Source: Castanea sativa (taxonomy: Eukaryota; Streptophyta; Magnoliopsida; Fagales; Fagaceae). From it: a DNA stretch of 64,000 bases. A model generated the notes under the pieces. It did not search any database. It was not told where the DNA came from and saw only the letters and a program-made list of their open reading frames with translations. Position numbers and translations under genes: made by a program. Below are positions 46,970 through 59,100 of the stretch, piece by piece. Position 1 is the first letter of the stretch, and the number at the start of each line of letters is the position of its first letter. Location: NCBI RefSeq assembly GCF_040712315.1, contig NC_134021.1, forward strand, positions 32,647,501 to 32,711,500, read 5' to 3'.

Positions 46970-47600
46970 CTTGCTTTAGATGATTCTAATATTATTAAAA
47001 CTTTGACATTAAACATATTGACATCTGATTATGATATGGATGAAGGCAGTAAGCCTTTTACTCTTATTTACCGCATCTATTACCGATTGCTTGATTTTCA
47101 GTTAACTCCTCATGCTAGAGGAAGAGATCTTGCTGGTAAAACCATGTTAATCCAATGTTCTACCCCTGATGCTAAGATCCAAGTCCCTAAAATGATTTAA
47201 TGGCAAGATATAACTCTTCCCAAAGAATGGACTTTGGAACAAGAATCTCCACTTGTTAAACCTGTTTTTGATGAACTTGATCTTACTAATATTCAACAAT
47301 ATGCTGATGGTACTGTAAAATATGTTTTGGTGAAAATAAACCTTTGAGGATCAACGAAGGAAGACATTCCTTTGCTGGATCTGAAAGTTTTGTTAAACGA
47401 GATCATGATATTGATGAGTTTTTGAGAAGGAACTTTGAAAAACCTGATTTAAGGCTAAAGGGAGTTGCGAGCAACAATTCTCAAGTTAGCACTGCTTTTT
47501 ATTCAACTAAAGCTAAATCTCCCTCTAACATTAGCAGAAATGTTAATGAAGAAGAAGATGATGTAAAATCTGATGCTCCTTCTGGATCTAATATCATAAC
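46970..47600 (+). pseudogene. Endogenous pararetrovirus-like fragment 2 (movement protein region)
   Basis: The fragment starts upstream of fragment 1 in the parent gene: YRIYYRLLDFQLTPHARG, then KTMLIQCSTPDAKIQVP, a stop at about 47198-47200, then TLPKEWTLEQE. A frameshift near 47320 separates the rest (DHDIDEFLRRNFEKPDLRL). It overlaps fragment 1 in content, so two partial copies stand in tandem. Both are non-functional as read. The host range and virus genus cannot be told from this. Confidence 0.5.
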
Positions 47601-47733
47601 CAGATGTCATTATAACTGCTTAGTTGGTTCTACTGCCTTACTTTCAATTACATTTACTTTCAATTATTACTATATCTGTTGTGCTTCCACCATCTGCGCT
47701 GTCATCCTTCTCCCTTTATGGTATCAGAGCCAT
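47601..47733 (+). mobile_element. Copia primer-binding site and LTR remnant
   Basis: TGGTATCAGAGCC at 47719-47731 is the initiator-Met-tRNA-complementary primer-binding site of Ty1/copia elements. The CT-rich DNA before it may be the end of a 5' LTR. No gag follows; the downstream ORF to 47992 is not recognisable. Confidence 0.55.
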
Positions 47734-48257
47734 TCTTTCCTTGGCCGCTAGTAGTATTGTTGTATCCTTCATATCCTGTCTGTGTCTACTCGACCTTGTG
47801 ATACTTCATTGTTGTGTTCCTTCTTACCATCGTTGGTGCCATCGTAGTCGTAAAGTGAAATCCCAGATCCGAACAGTAAGGCTCGTGAAGCCGAGAGAGC
47901 ATGAGGGCATGAGAGGAATAGGGTTGGTTGCGGTATGTGTTACAAAATGCAACGGTTGTGAGAAAAATATGATAATTGAGTGTTATAACTAGGATAACTA
48001 TGGATAGGCTGTGGAGGATAGTAGTACAAGGCTTGAAATCATAGAGGGAGAAGGACGGTGGCGCCAATGACGGTATGATCCTATATGTAAATATTGTAGT
48101 TACAAGATTTCAATTAATAGGATAGTAGTACAAGGCTTGAAGGCTAAACCTGGTTCTAGTTACAAGCTTTGTAGATAGTAATGAGATATTCTAACTATTT
48201 AGGAAATCTAAAGAAAGTCCTAAAAGAGAATTTTGAGCTGCAATAAGGGCCGAGCAG

Positions 48258-48306
<49 letters not shown>

Positions 48307-49753
48307 ACACACATAAGAAAAGTGAAAACTAAACAGCTCCATGTTGACACCAACACTCCACCAGCCAAGATAATGAAAACCCCATTACACCACAGCAAAA
48401 TAATGAGTAAATAAAATGTATTTTTTTTCTTTTAAAATAATTGCAGCACCCAAGTGCAAAACTCCAAATCCCATCATAATGAGAAAGAGATTATTTATAA
48501 TAAAAAGAAGAAGAAGAAAAGAAAAAAGAAAGAAAGAAACGTTGCCATCTATGGTTTTTGTTGACACCATCTTGATGAAAATTATGTTGCTTTCAACTAC
48601 TTGTCTCTTTACTAACAAAACCTGTATAAGTAACCGTTTTGGTTCTTGACTTTTTATCATTTTTGGTTATTTTTTATTTCTTAGTTTTTCAACATGACCA
48701 GACTAGACTAATGTGCCATTCGTAGTAAAATTTCCCAGTTGCATTAGGTTTTTAAAATTATTGGCGAAATTTCCGCTTATTCTTGGCGTGATTACTCTAC
48801 AAGTACAAAGTTCTTGTAGAGTGAAGAGTAAGAACCCAAGTTCAAGTTTTTAGAAGAAAAAAAATACAGGAAAAAATATAGACAAATAATCAATATTTAT
48901 AGAAGTGCTTTTGAAATATATGATACTAGTCGCTAGCTCGTCCAAAGCACGAAAAAAACACTCAAGAGATTTTAAAAAATAGTACTAATATTTTTCAAAG
49001 ATTTTTTTCCTTCTATCTCCCGTTTAATAATGGTTGAATCCCTTAATATTTAAATGTTACAGAATTTATAATTTTCTCATTTGTTTGATTTGTCTTTGTA
49101 AACGCATATTAATACAAAACATATAACTCGTAAAATAGAATTCCATTGTAAGAAGACTACTATTCTTTTTTTGGGAAAAGAAGAATACTATTTTATTGTT
49201 GCAAATTGGGTTTCTACAATGAAACTTCTAATGTACTAAAAATACCAATTATGTTAATGGCCTAGATATCATTTTGGTTTGGTTTAAAAAATGATATATT
49301 TCGGTACCAATCAATACTATTGTAACGTTTCAAAAATATCATTTTATAAATACTAAACTGAATGTTCTATAAAATGCTAAAGGTACTAAAAATTTTATAA
49401 CATAACATTTTGTAAATTGATATGATAATAATTGTGATTAGTAAATAGCAATAATTTTTTTTTAAAAAATTATGCCGAGTGATGTTAATTTTTAGAAGTT
49501 AAGTGGTGAAATTTATTTTATCTTTAGTATCATTTATATTTTTTACTCTAACTATCCTACCAACATATTTGTACGTTATTTTATTCTCATCCACTTATTC
49601 TCTCTACCTTTTAGGTTTTTTTTTTTTCTTTATTTTATTATTATTTTTAAACTCCTCCACATGTCTCCAGTCAAAGGTAGTCAATAACATTTCTGTTTTG
49701 TCTGGCAAACAAAAATAAAACAATAGATGCACTCATATATTATCACCAAATTA
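47734..49753. other. AT-rich DNA, no gene
   Basis: A phrase with GATAGTAGTACAAGGCTTGA occurs twice (about 48017 and 48121). An (AT)n run lies at 48261-48301. The rest is AT-rich without coding signal. Confidence 0.55.
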
Positions 49754-50133
49754 GAGCATCTCTAATAGATTTTTCAAATTTTTATACTGTTTAGAGAATA
49801 AACAGTGATTTTTACCTTTTAACTACCTACTTTTTCAAATACACTTTCCAACAGGCTCTCTATCCCATTATCTATATCATTTAAATATTATTTCTTTATT
49901 TATTTTTTATTTTTTTAACAACTACACATCTTTCAACATTTTTTTAATCAATACCTGATTATTATAATAATAAAAGACATTTGAAGAATGAACAGTAACC
50001 CATCAGATTTGATGAGCTACTGTTCATGAGCCAAAAAAATTTTAGAATTTAGAGAATCTATTGGAGACCATTTTTTTGGTTTCATTATCTATTATAGAGA
50101 ATATTTGGCCTAGCTACTCCATTGGAGGTGCTC
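49754..50133. mobile_element. Harbinger/Tourist-type MITE with TTA duplication
   Basis: The left end GAGCATCTCTAATAGAT and right end CTCCATTGGAGGTGCTC are imperfect inverted repeats. Both sides carry TTA (49751-49753 and 50134-50136), the target site of PIF/Harbinger elements. It is 380 bp and non-coding. Confidence 0.7.
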
Positions 50134-51184
50134 TTATGATGTATTTAGATAATGATAAAAATAATAATATAATAGTACAATAATATTAACAATAACAAAA
50201 GCCCTTGTTTCCATGGTTAAAGAAAAGAGTTAATTTTAATTAAAAAAATTAACTTTCCAATTTGAATATTTGGAAAACGATGAATAGTATCACTGTTTTA
50301 AAAACCAAACCGGATTGGCCGGTCCGACTAGTTCAATTAGGAAAACCGGTGCAATTCGATCCGATTAAATGCCTCAAAATCAAAAAACCGATTAAAAATT
50401 GAAAATTTTGAAAAAAAAACAGTTTGATTTTTTATTCGGTTTTTAAAACCATAAATAGCATGCAGTAATAGTCTTATACTGAGTAAAAAAAAAAAAAAAA
50501 AACCCTAACCGTTCCTTTAAAAAAAGAAAAAAAAACTAATCATTAATTTAAAAATCCAAAACGTGACACTCCCACGTCCACAACTTTTAATCATGGGAAA
50601 AATATCTCATGCGCATGCGTGCGCATGAGATACCAGCTCTTAATTATGATATTCCCATTCCCCGATCCTACCAACCCTACGTTCTAATTTCTTCTTCATC
50701 TTCCTCCTTTTTAACTTTACTCTCTCCATTGTACTTTGGTTTCTCCTCCTTCATTCCTCCACTGTTTTTACTTTTTACTTTCAACGAAGAGTTTTTTCTG
50801 CAAATCTATGAACCATTAAGCATCAATGGCTATGCAGAATAAAGATTTATGCTACCTGTTTTACTTTTGATCTTCATCTATCTCGCAAACGTGTAGAAAT
50901 ACAACGGTACTCTACAAAATTTTCTTATGATTTTGCGTTGGGAAGGAGAAGGGTAGGGAAAAGAGAAGTCAAACAGAAATTAGTTTTTCTTATTTATTTT
51001 TAAAAATTTTTTTATTTAAATAATATTTTATGTATTTTTATAACACTTTTTTATCGAAACATATTTTCACAACACTTAAACAACGTTATTAAAACAATAT
51101 TACTAAACCGAGCTGAATTTTTGATTTTCAAAGTTGAGTTTTACACGTAAGAAATTTAGTTAGAAATATTTATTTTAATAATAA
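50134..51184. other. AT-rich DNA with one GC-rich palindrome, no gene
   Basis: No gene was recognised. A 28-bp palindrome lies at 50604-50631. A short ACCGGTTTTTC/AACCGGATT-rich patch at 50310-50440 resembles hAT-like ends. Confidence 0.5.
50604..50631. repeat. Perfect 12-bp-arm palindrome, alternating purine/pyrimidine core
   Basis: The arms ATCTCATGCGCA and TGCGCATGAGAT are exact inverted copies around a TGCG spacer. The central 20 bp (50608-50627) alternate pyrimidine and purine without a break. Confidence 0.9.
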
Positions 51185-51802
51185 TGTGGAAACTCTATAA
51201 AAAGTTAAATATTAGTTAGAGGATTCAGTTTTATAGAATATATAAATCAAGAACTTCAAATCATATGAAAAGGCTTATAATACAATTGATACCCTCTCGT
51301 ACATAAAGCACTTAAGAGTTGAGGGAAGATAAATTCTAGTGGTAGAGTCAACGTTACGTATTAGCATTTCTACCTATCTTAATCAAAAAAATTAAGTCAA
51401 ATTATTACTTATTAACGTTTTTTATTTATTTATAAAATTCAATAGTGATAATGGAGAGAGGGTCTCTAAACTTAAATATCTTAATTAAAATACCTGCCTA
51501 AATTAGTTACATGTCACTTAGGGTCAACGAGTAAGCATGATAGTGACAAACAAAGGATATGGCCGTCCCTAAATCAAGATTTGTGGTTAGCACTGGAAAA
51601 TGAAGTCGTTGGAATAAGCAAAAGAAATAAGATTTCACTCTTTTTATGCACGCAAAAAAAAAAGATTTCACACATTCTCTCTCCTCAATAAATGAATAGT
51701 ACTGTTCAATGTGATGATTTGCATGGCTGTCGGCTTATAATAAATGTTTCTTCCAATCCTGTATTCATGTGTCATCTCTCTCTCTCTCTCTCTCTCTCTC
51801 AG

Positions 51803-51879
51803 GTTGAAGCAACTCAAGCAACTACAAAGGGTTTCGAAGTGAAATTCTTTCCATTTTTAGAATCATTTACAAGGCTAAG
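51803..51879 (+). other. Exon-like 77-bp block upstream of MATE gene 2
   Basis: The counterpart of 16758-16834. It is preceded by a (TC)n tract ending in CAG and followed by GTAAGC, with the same 77-bp length. It is a candidate 5' untranslated exon. Confidence 0.4.
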
Positions 51880-52602
51880 GTAAGCTAAATATTTTAAATG
51901 ATTAAAAAAAATTATCTAATATCTTTCTCCTTTTTTTTTTTTCTAGTTTACAATAAACGTTGCATTATGTTTCTATATTTCTCACTTGAATGTTAAAATT
52001 CACTTCATTGTTGTTTGGACAAAAATAGAAAAAGAAAAAAAGCTCACTTTACTGCTCTAAGTGGCAAGGATTCAAATAAAGGTGCTCCTAGCATAGATAC
52101 TGGTAGTAATCTTGCTTGAGAGGATCTCTTTTTGTTGTTCTGTGTGGACTGTAGTTTTTTCCTGTTGGTTGTATTGAATTCTATTTTGTGGGTGAATGAA
52201 ATTTGGACCCATGATTTGATTTGTACGATCCGGTTCTCATTTACTATTTATTTAAAGAAGGAAATTTAAATGATGAACCTTTAAGTTAAATACTTAGTGT
52301 TTAATTAAGTATTGGCTTAATATATATTGTCTTGGGTGAGATAATTGATTTTAATCTCAACTTTTGGAATGTCAATAATCCTATTTTATTTTTAATGAGC
52401 AAGTTTTTTTAGAAATTGGGATTTGGAAAATTGACTCAAATCAATTTTTATGGTTATTTTATTTTGGGCATTATTAACTTCAATCTTGATTAAGAAATCC
52501 CAAAAATATTAGCCATGTTGGAATTTGAAGGAATTAGAATCATAATTTTGGAAATCAAGGACTTCATTGATTTGGGTAGGGTGAAGGACTCTATTAATTT
52601 TG

Positions 52603-52870
52603 CACTACAAAAAAAAGGTTCTATAGCCGCGTTTTTAAAACGTGGCTATAGCTCCAAAAAACGTGGCTATAGGACCATTTGGTCTATAGCCGCGTTTTTT
52701 TAGGCCACGTTTTTAACCATGGCCTAAAATGCGTAACTATAGGCCTATGGCCACGTGTTTTTAAAACGCGGCCATAGTTGTGGGCTAAAGCCGCGTTTTT
52801 ATAGCCGCGTTTTAAAAACGCAGCTTCAGCCCATCACTATGGCTGCGTTTTGAATGCAGCTATAACCCTT
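52603..52870 (+). mobile_element. CACTA (En/Spm) transposon terminus
   Basis: CACTACAAAAAAAAGG at 52603 is a typical CACTA terminal inverted repeat. It is followed by about ten direct and inverted subterminal motifs of the type CTATAGCCGCGTTTT / AAAACGTGGCTATAG. The opposite terminus (TTGTAGTG) was not found, so only one end survives or the other is diverged. Confidence 0.72.
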
Positions 52871-55135
52871 GAATTCTTCACAATAGCTTGCTTTACACCC
52901 TCATCCCTCTTCCGCTTTTTGGCAACTTGCTTCTCTAGCTGTTGTTCAGCTTCTCTCTTGCCTTCAAGAAGATCAAAAACACAGAATTTCAAAACCTCAG
53001 TACAAGACACCACAAGAAACCAAGTACAAAATACTATAAATAAATAAATAATGTAAAAAAAAATACACCAAGACAAAACAAACAAAACAAGAACTCAAGC
53101 TATATGTATTTATCTACCATGGGCTTAAGGTTTCAACGGTGGCCTGAGTCTAGCACCAAAAACCAAAAAATAAATCATGTTTAGAATCATCATTAAATTA
53201 AAAAAAAAAAAAAAAGGAAATCACATCCTAAACATAGTTTTATTGATTTAAATAAACAAGAGTGCACACACCTGTATAGGTTGGTTGGTAGGGGTGTGGG
53301 TATGGGATTATGAAATAAGGGAAAAAAGAAGGGCAAGATGACCTAAATGGCTAAATGATGCCTCTGACCTCTGACTTTATCCAGGGCAGGATTGAGATCA
53401 CATCCCCACATCAAATAATCAGCCCACCAACCAGATAGCAGGGAGGGTGTGGGGTTATGGGTATCTAATTCACCCATTAAAAGGCTATTCCAAAGTACAA
53501 GTAGCAATAAGTTAGTTAGTAATTAGTTAAAAGAAAATATTATATACCATATGCATTAGATTGATAGGTTATATCATTACTAGACTCTTTTGATAAGTAA
53601 TAAAAGTTATATTAAAGAAAAGCACGGACCTCCCAATTTAAAAGAGGTATACTAAGAAGGACATATCTTTACTAGATTCTAGATCCTTCTAGGTAATATC
53701 ATCTTAATTGCTTCCTGCTTTCCCCCAAGGCTAAGCACACTTGAACTCGATCTCTCCTTGAGCTTCCACTTCTACGTCAAGCATCATAACTACAATCTCT
53801 TGACTTTGTAAATTTTTCTTTTAAGAAAGGTACAATTCTTTTACCAGCACTACCATTTATTCAAACTTAGCCTTACCGACAACAAAACACGTGCCAAATA
53901 ACACTTCAATAAAAATAAATACTCTACGAAAGTAAATAAAAAATAAAAAAAAAATTGAAAAGCATTGGAGTTTGAATTTGCATACACTTAGGTTTAATTT
54001 GATTGATCTAATTAAATTAGATTGGAATACAAACAGCTACGAAATTCAATGAAACAATCAACAGAAATCAACCAATTTGCCCTAATTTTCAGCTCAAATA
54101 AAAATACACCTACCTAAGAGACTAAATAACTACAATAACAAGTTAGATGTATTAATTCCCCAGGGATAGGAGCAACAAAATCCAATCAATGCACTTGTTC
54201 TTCCAAAGTCATCCACTTTACATTGGAGTAAGAGATCTGCTCATTTTTTTTATTGATAAGAATTGAGATGGGCATCAACTAACAACCTTGATACAACTTT
54301 AGAGATCTTTCACCTTTAATAAAATTCCCAAGGTCAGCAAGGGCAAATTAATGTTGACCAATGAATGAGGAAAACTTCTTGACTACAAGAAGGTCTATTA
54401 TGTAGATAAATTTTAAAATAATAAACACTTTCATTTATTAATAAATTGAAGGGATTTGAAAGATTATATGCCACACCAGTGCAGCCCAAGCTGCAACACA
54501 ATGCAGCACATGGTGCCTTAGCTGCCACACCAGTACACCCCAAGCTGCAACACAAATGTATAAGTGATACTTGAAAGATGACCTACATGAGCAAACTGAA
54601 AAACAGAATTCCAACTACATAGTTTAGGATAATTATAAACTAATTGGCCATTGCCTAATTGGCCTAGTGGAAGGGCTGGCACTGAAAGCAGCCCCCAAAT
54701 CCTCAAGTTTTCTCCCTTTCTTGACCTCCAAATCTAAAATCCTACGCTTTTTCTACACCATTAACTCCATCTGTTCAGAACTTGCTATCCAAATCTGTCA
54801 GCTCAGATTTGGATCCTTTCCCATTTTTCCTAGCTACATCATTTAATGAAATTAGTCATCAAACTAAAGTTAACACAATAGTTTTTATTTGTTTTTAGGT
54901 GATGTGTTGCAAGTGCTACTAACCATTTTCATATTATTTTCCTTCCATTTTTTTATTATGATGGTACATGTGGCCAGCGATATGTTATTTAACCACACGT
55001 CCCACCCTTCAGTATCTTATCAATTTTTTAAGAGGACATTTTTGACCCCATAAACTTGTCCAAATTTTTTTTTTGATAAATTTTGCTTGGCAATTTGTAA
55101 GTAACCATTTTTTTTATGTTGAAAATTTCATATTT
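52871..55135. other. Copy-2-only insertion body, probable CACTA interior, no intact gene
   Basis: The segment is absent from copy 1. The minus strand at 52837-53000 encodes a short charged stretch (EGKREAEQQLEKQVAKKRKR) that could be the end of a transposon or host exon. At 54470-54555 a small direct repeat contains CCCAAGCTGCAACACAA twice. No transposase motif was recognised. Confidence 0.45.
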
Positions 55136-56132
55136 CAACAGTGATTAGAGTATTTTAAGTGGTAGGTCATGTGAAGTAGTGTATAGCAAATTTTATTTTT
55201 TGGTTTTGGAGAAACAATTAGTCTCAACGAGTGTACGTGAAACAATAATTTCCCTAGCTTATTATCTTGTTCTTGAGTTTGGATGATTCATTTCTATTAA
55301 TTTTTTAAAAAAAGAGAGAATTTTAAAACACTATACAAGTATAATTCTGATGAGGAAAATTAAAAGATAATAATTATTTTCATAAAAAAATTCAAAACTG
55401 TAGTAATCTACAAAAGGTAAATAAACAAATAAATAAATTTGGCCGATGCCAAAATGCTAGAGGTTTCGGCGAAGTTATCATCAATTTATTACTGCAATAG
55501 CTTGTATAATTGAAAATAGCATTGTTTGAAATATATTGGTTTAAGGTTGTGTTTGACATTGGCTGAAAAAGTCAGTTAACTATTTAGCTTATTTTTATTA
55601 CTATTTATGAGTCTCATTGTACTTTTTGATACTATTCATTAGTCTCATTGTACTATTACAACAGTTTTATGTTTTCAATTTCAACTAAATAAGCTGTTCC
55701 CAAACGGACACTAAATAAAATGATGAATTTCACTTGAGCATATTTTTAATATATCATGTGTACAATGGCTTTAACTTTTTAATAGGTTCACTACAAAAAA
55801 AAAAAAAAAAAAAAAAAAGAGTAGACTTTTGCGGCGTTTGGCTTGCTGCGTTTGTGAACAAATGCTTTATCACTAGACATTGTATTATAGTCAATAAAGA
55901 TATTTAATTGTTTAGGCCATTATGGTGGGTGTGGGATTGTAAGTATGACTTCACTAAGTTTAATCTTCTGTGTTCTTTAATTTCTTTTATATTTTTGGTA
56001 TCTTAATGTATCCCATTATTTTATGAAAATTGAAATTTGGCACCTAGATATGCATTAGAGTGATTGTAAGAAAATCTATTAATGATTTTATCCTCATTGG
56101 ATAGCTAGTAGGAAGGTATTGATACTGTGGAA

Positions 56133-59100
56133 ATGGAGGAACATATGAACCAAAAGCTTCTTAGAGAAGTTGATGCTGCAGGAGAAATCAGTGTTGTTGA
56201 TCAAGTGCCACTCAAGGACAAGGTATGGAGCGAGATGAAGAAGATGTGGGTTGTAGCTGTTCCTGCTATATTCACCAGAGCCTCCGCCTTTGGGATCATT
56301 GTCATCACTCAAGCCTTTGTTGGGCACATTGGGTCTACAGTATTAGCTGCCTACTCTTTCATTTGTACCGTGTTTTTGCAATTTGCAGTTGGCATCCTGG
56401 TGCGTTTAGGCATTACTCTTTTCAGAAACTCATGAACTAGCTTTACTATATACCAAACTGGTATGAACAGTATGCGTGTCTTTAAAGTTTACTCAAGTCA
56501 AAGGTAGTATATGTAACCTATCACACCCCCAACCCAATGAATAAGCTACCTAGGTGGTTTTTATTTTATTTTTTATTTTTAACTGAAGTAATTTATAAGT
56601 CAAAGGCCTTCTTATAGACTAGCACTCATCTTCAAAGAATTTTTACACCAAATAAATTCAAAACTAACCTAATAACTCCACTGTTTGGAACAAAAATCCA
56701 GAAACCTTATTTGCATAAAATATTGAACAATTAAAAAAAAAACTAAATACTAAGGTTGCGTTTGATATTGACTTAAAAAAATTAGCTTTTTGTATTATTT
56801 AGTTTATTTTTGCTACTATTTATGAGTCTTATTGTACTTTTTGACACTATTCATGAGTCCTACTGTATTATTTCAGCTACCTTTTAGTTTTATTTACAGT
56901 ACTTTCAGCAAAAAGTTTTCAATTTTAATTAAATAAATTTTTCCCAAACGGATACTAAGTCCAAATTATATAATGTGAAAGTTCATTTACACCTTGAATA
57001 TAGAAATTGACACCACCATTATTGTGCAAAAATAAAATTAGTTAAAAACCAATTGTACAACTTGTCTCAAAGTAAAAATCACTAGGGAGAAATGTTCCCA
57101 ACAACTAATCCATTATAGTAAAGAGAAGTTTAAGATCTAGTATAAAAACTTTGTTTTTAGACTCTACAATCCTAGTATATGAACTTAAAATAGAAATTTT
57201 CTACTACTTCAAAACCTTTATACTCTTCTACCATGTGAATGCTCCATGGATGATGAACCCATGATCATTATCTGAACCTTCGACCAACTACAAGAATTTC
57301 TTGAAAATTTGAATCGAAGTCTATGTGGTTTCAACACCAATCCAATACACTCAAGGTAACAAGGTGTTTGGATGGATTTCCCTCTCAAGATATTCAGTGG
57401 GAGTGGTTAGGAAAACTTAGGGAACTCTCAAATCTAGTTTCTCTAAGCTCTACGGCTGTCTCCCTTTTCTGTAAATTAGGGTTACAAAACCGCCTTTAAA
57501 TGTGTTGGGTTGGGATTTGAGAGTTATAAATCCAGGAACCAAAACGTCCAAAACATAACTCCTTGAAGGGATCTACCTACTATACTAGGTCCGGAGTTAG
57601 GGTGCAAGATAGGAAGATGTTAAGCACCCCAAGCTTGCCTAACCGTATCTAGCCTTCATATATCGTTACTTAATTGGATAAGGTGAGAGCTATCCAAAAA
57701 GCTCAAATGGATGTGCATTCATGTTTACAGCCTGAGTTTACTGGTTATATGAATCAACCAAGAGAATGTATAAAAAGCATGTTATCAAACAAATGTGTGG
57801 GAAGACAAGCATATCATCATGGAATCACATTCAATCACACAACCTGTAAACACGAAGAGCATTACACCATCAGCATCTAGGTGTAAGTGTCTATCCAATC
57901 ATGCATGTGCATGTGGATACCAACTAAGTTTAAGGGCTTCATTATAGATGAATCATTGAGTTTTATGAAGGAGAAGCATTAATTGAAGTTGAGACTTCAT
58001 TAGCTCTTAAGTGTCTTTCCTTAATTAGACTTAGATGATCTTGATGCATCATTAGTTGTCTTGCAAGCTTTAGAGATTAGTTAGATTCAATTAATTAAGT
58101 TTGAATTAACTTGAATTTCATGTTATCATTTAAATTCAAATTAATTATCTTAGTCATCTTTATTCTATTAAGACAATATCCCTTCTTTCTTCAATTACGT
58201 TTTAATTGATTTATGGAATTGAGTGGAAACCCAAATTAGCTTTCCAAGCCCAATTACCTTTTAAGTCTTGGAAGGATTTTATTTTGTGAAGATTTTCCTT
58301 ATATTTGAATAATTAATTGATTTCCAAAAGAGTTTGAATTTCAATTAACTATTGACTTGAATAAGATGAGTCCTTTGTGTTTTCTTTCTTCATCTTTTTT
58401 GATTTGCTAGTACATTGATAGCCCATAAGATGAGTTCTATTTTTTATTATTATAATCAATATTTTAATTAAAAAAATAAAATTGATTATATGAAGTTATA
58501 TTCAGTGGAAATCATTTGGCAGAGTAGAACTTGTATTTTGAGATTTAAATCATGTTTTTGAATTTGGAAGTGCAGTTAGGCATGGCTACGGCATTGCAAA
58601 CTCTCTGTGGGCAAGCATACGGTGCAAGAAAATACCACATGCTTGGTGTATATCTTCAAAGATCATGGATTTTTATGTTTTTGGCATCAATAATTCTTCT
58701 TCCTATATTTATCTTCGCAACCCAAATTCTAGAGGTTTTAGGCCAAGATGAAGCTGTTGCAAAAGTTGGAGGAGAGGTTGCTCACTGGATAATTGGGGCA
58801 ATGTTTGCCTTGGTGATATCTTATTCAAGTCAAATGTACTTGCAATCACAGAGCAAGAACATGCTCATTACTTACTTCGCAGCTGTTGCCATTCTAATAC
58901 ACGTCCTCCTTTCATGGCTTCTAACTGTGAGATATAACTTTGGGGTTCCTGGTGCAATGTTGTCCACAGTGTTGGCATTTTGGATTCCCAATATCGGTCA
59001 GCTTATGTTTATTATGTGTGGAGGTTGCCGGGAAACATGGAAGGGTTTCTCATCATTGGCTTTCCAGGATCTATGGGATGTTATGAAGCTTTCTTTATCA

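Noticed and set aside
48195..48660. Hydrophobic ORFs that look like membrane proteins
   Set aside because: They are produced by (AT)n and T-rich DNA, with no conserved motif or splice context.
55790..55825. Second CACTACAAAAAA-like terminus
   Set aside because: The aligned position in copy 1 (18129) reads CATTACAAAAAA in ordinary upstream sequence. It is the same orientation and has no subterminal motifs, so it is a chance poly-A run, not the other CACTA end.
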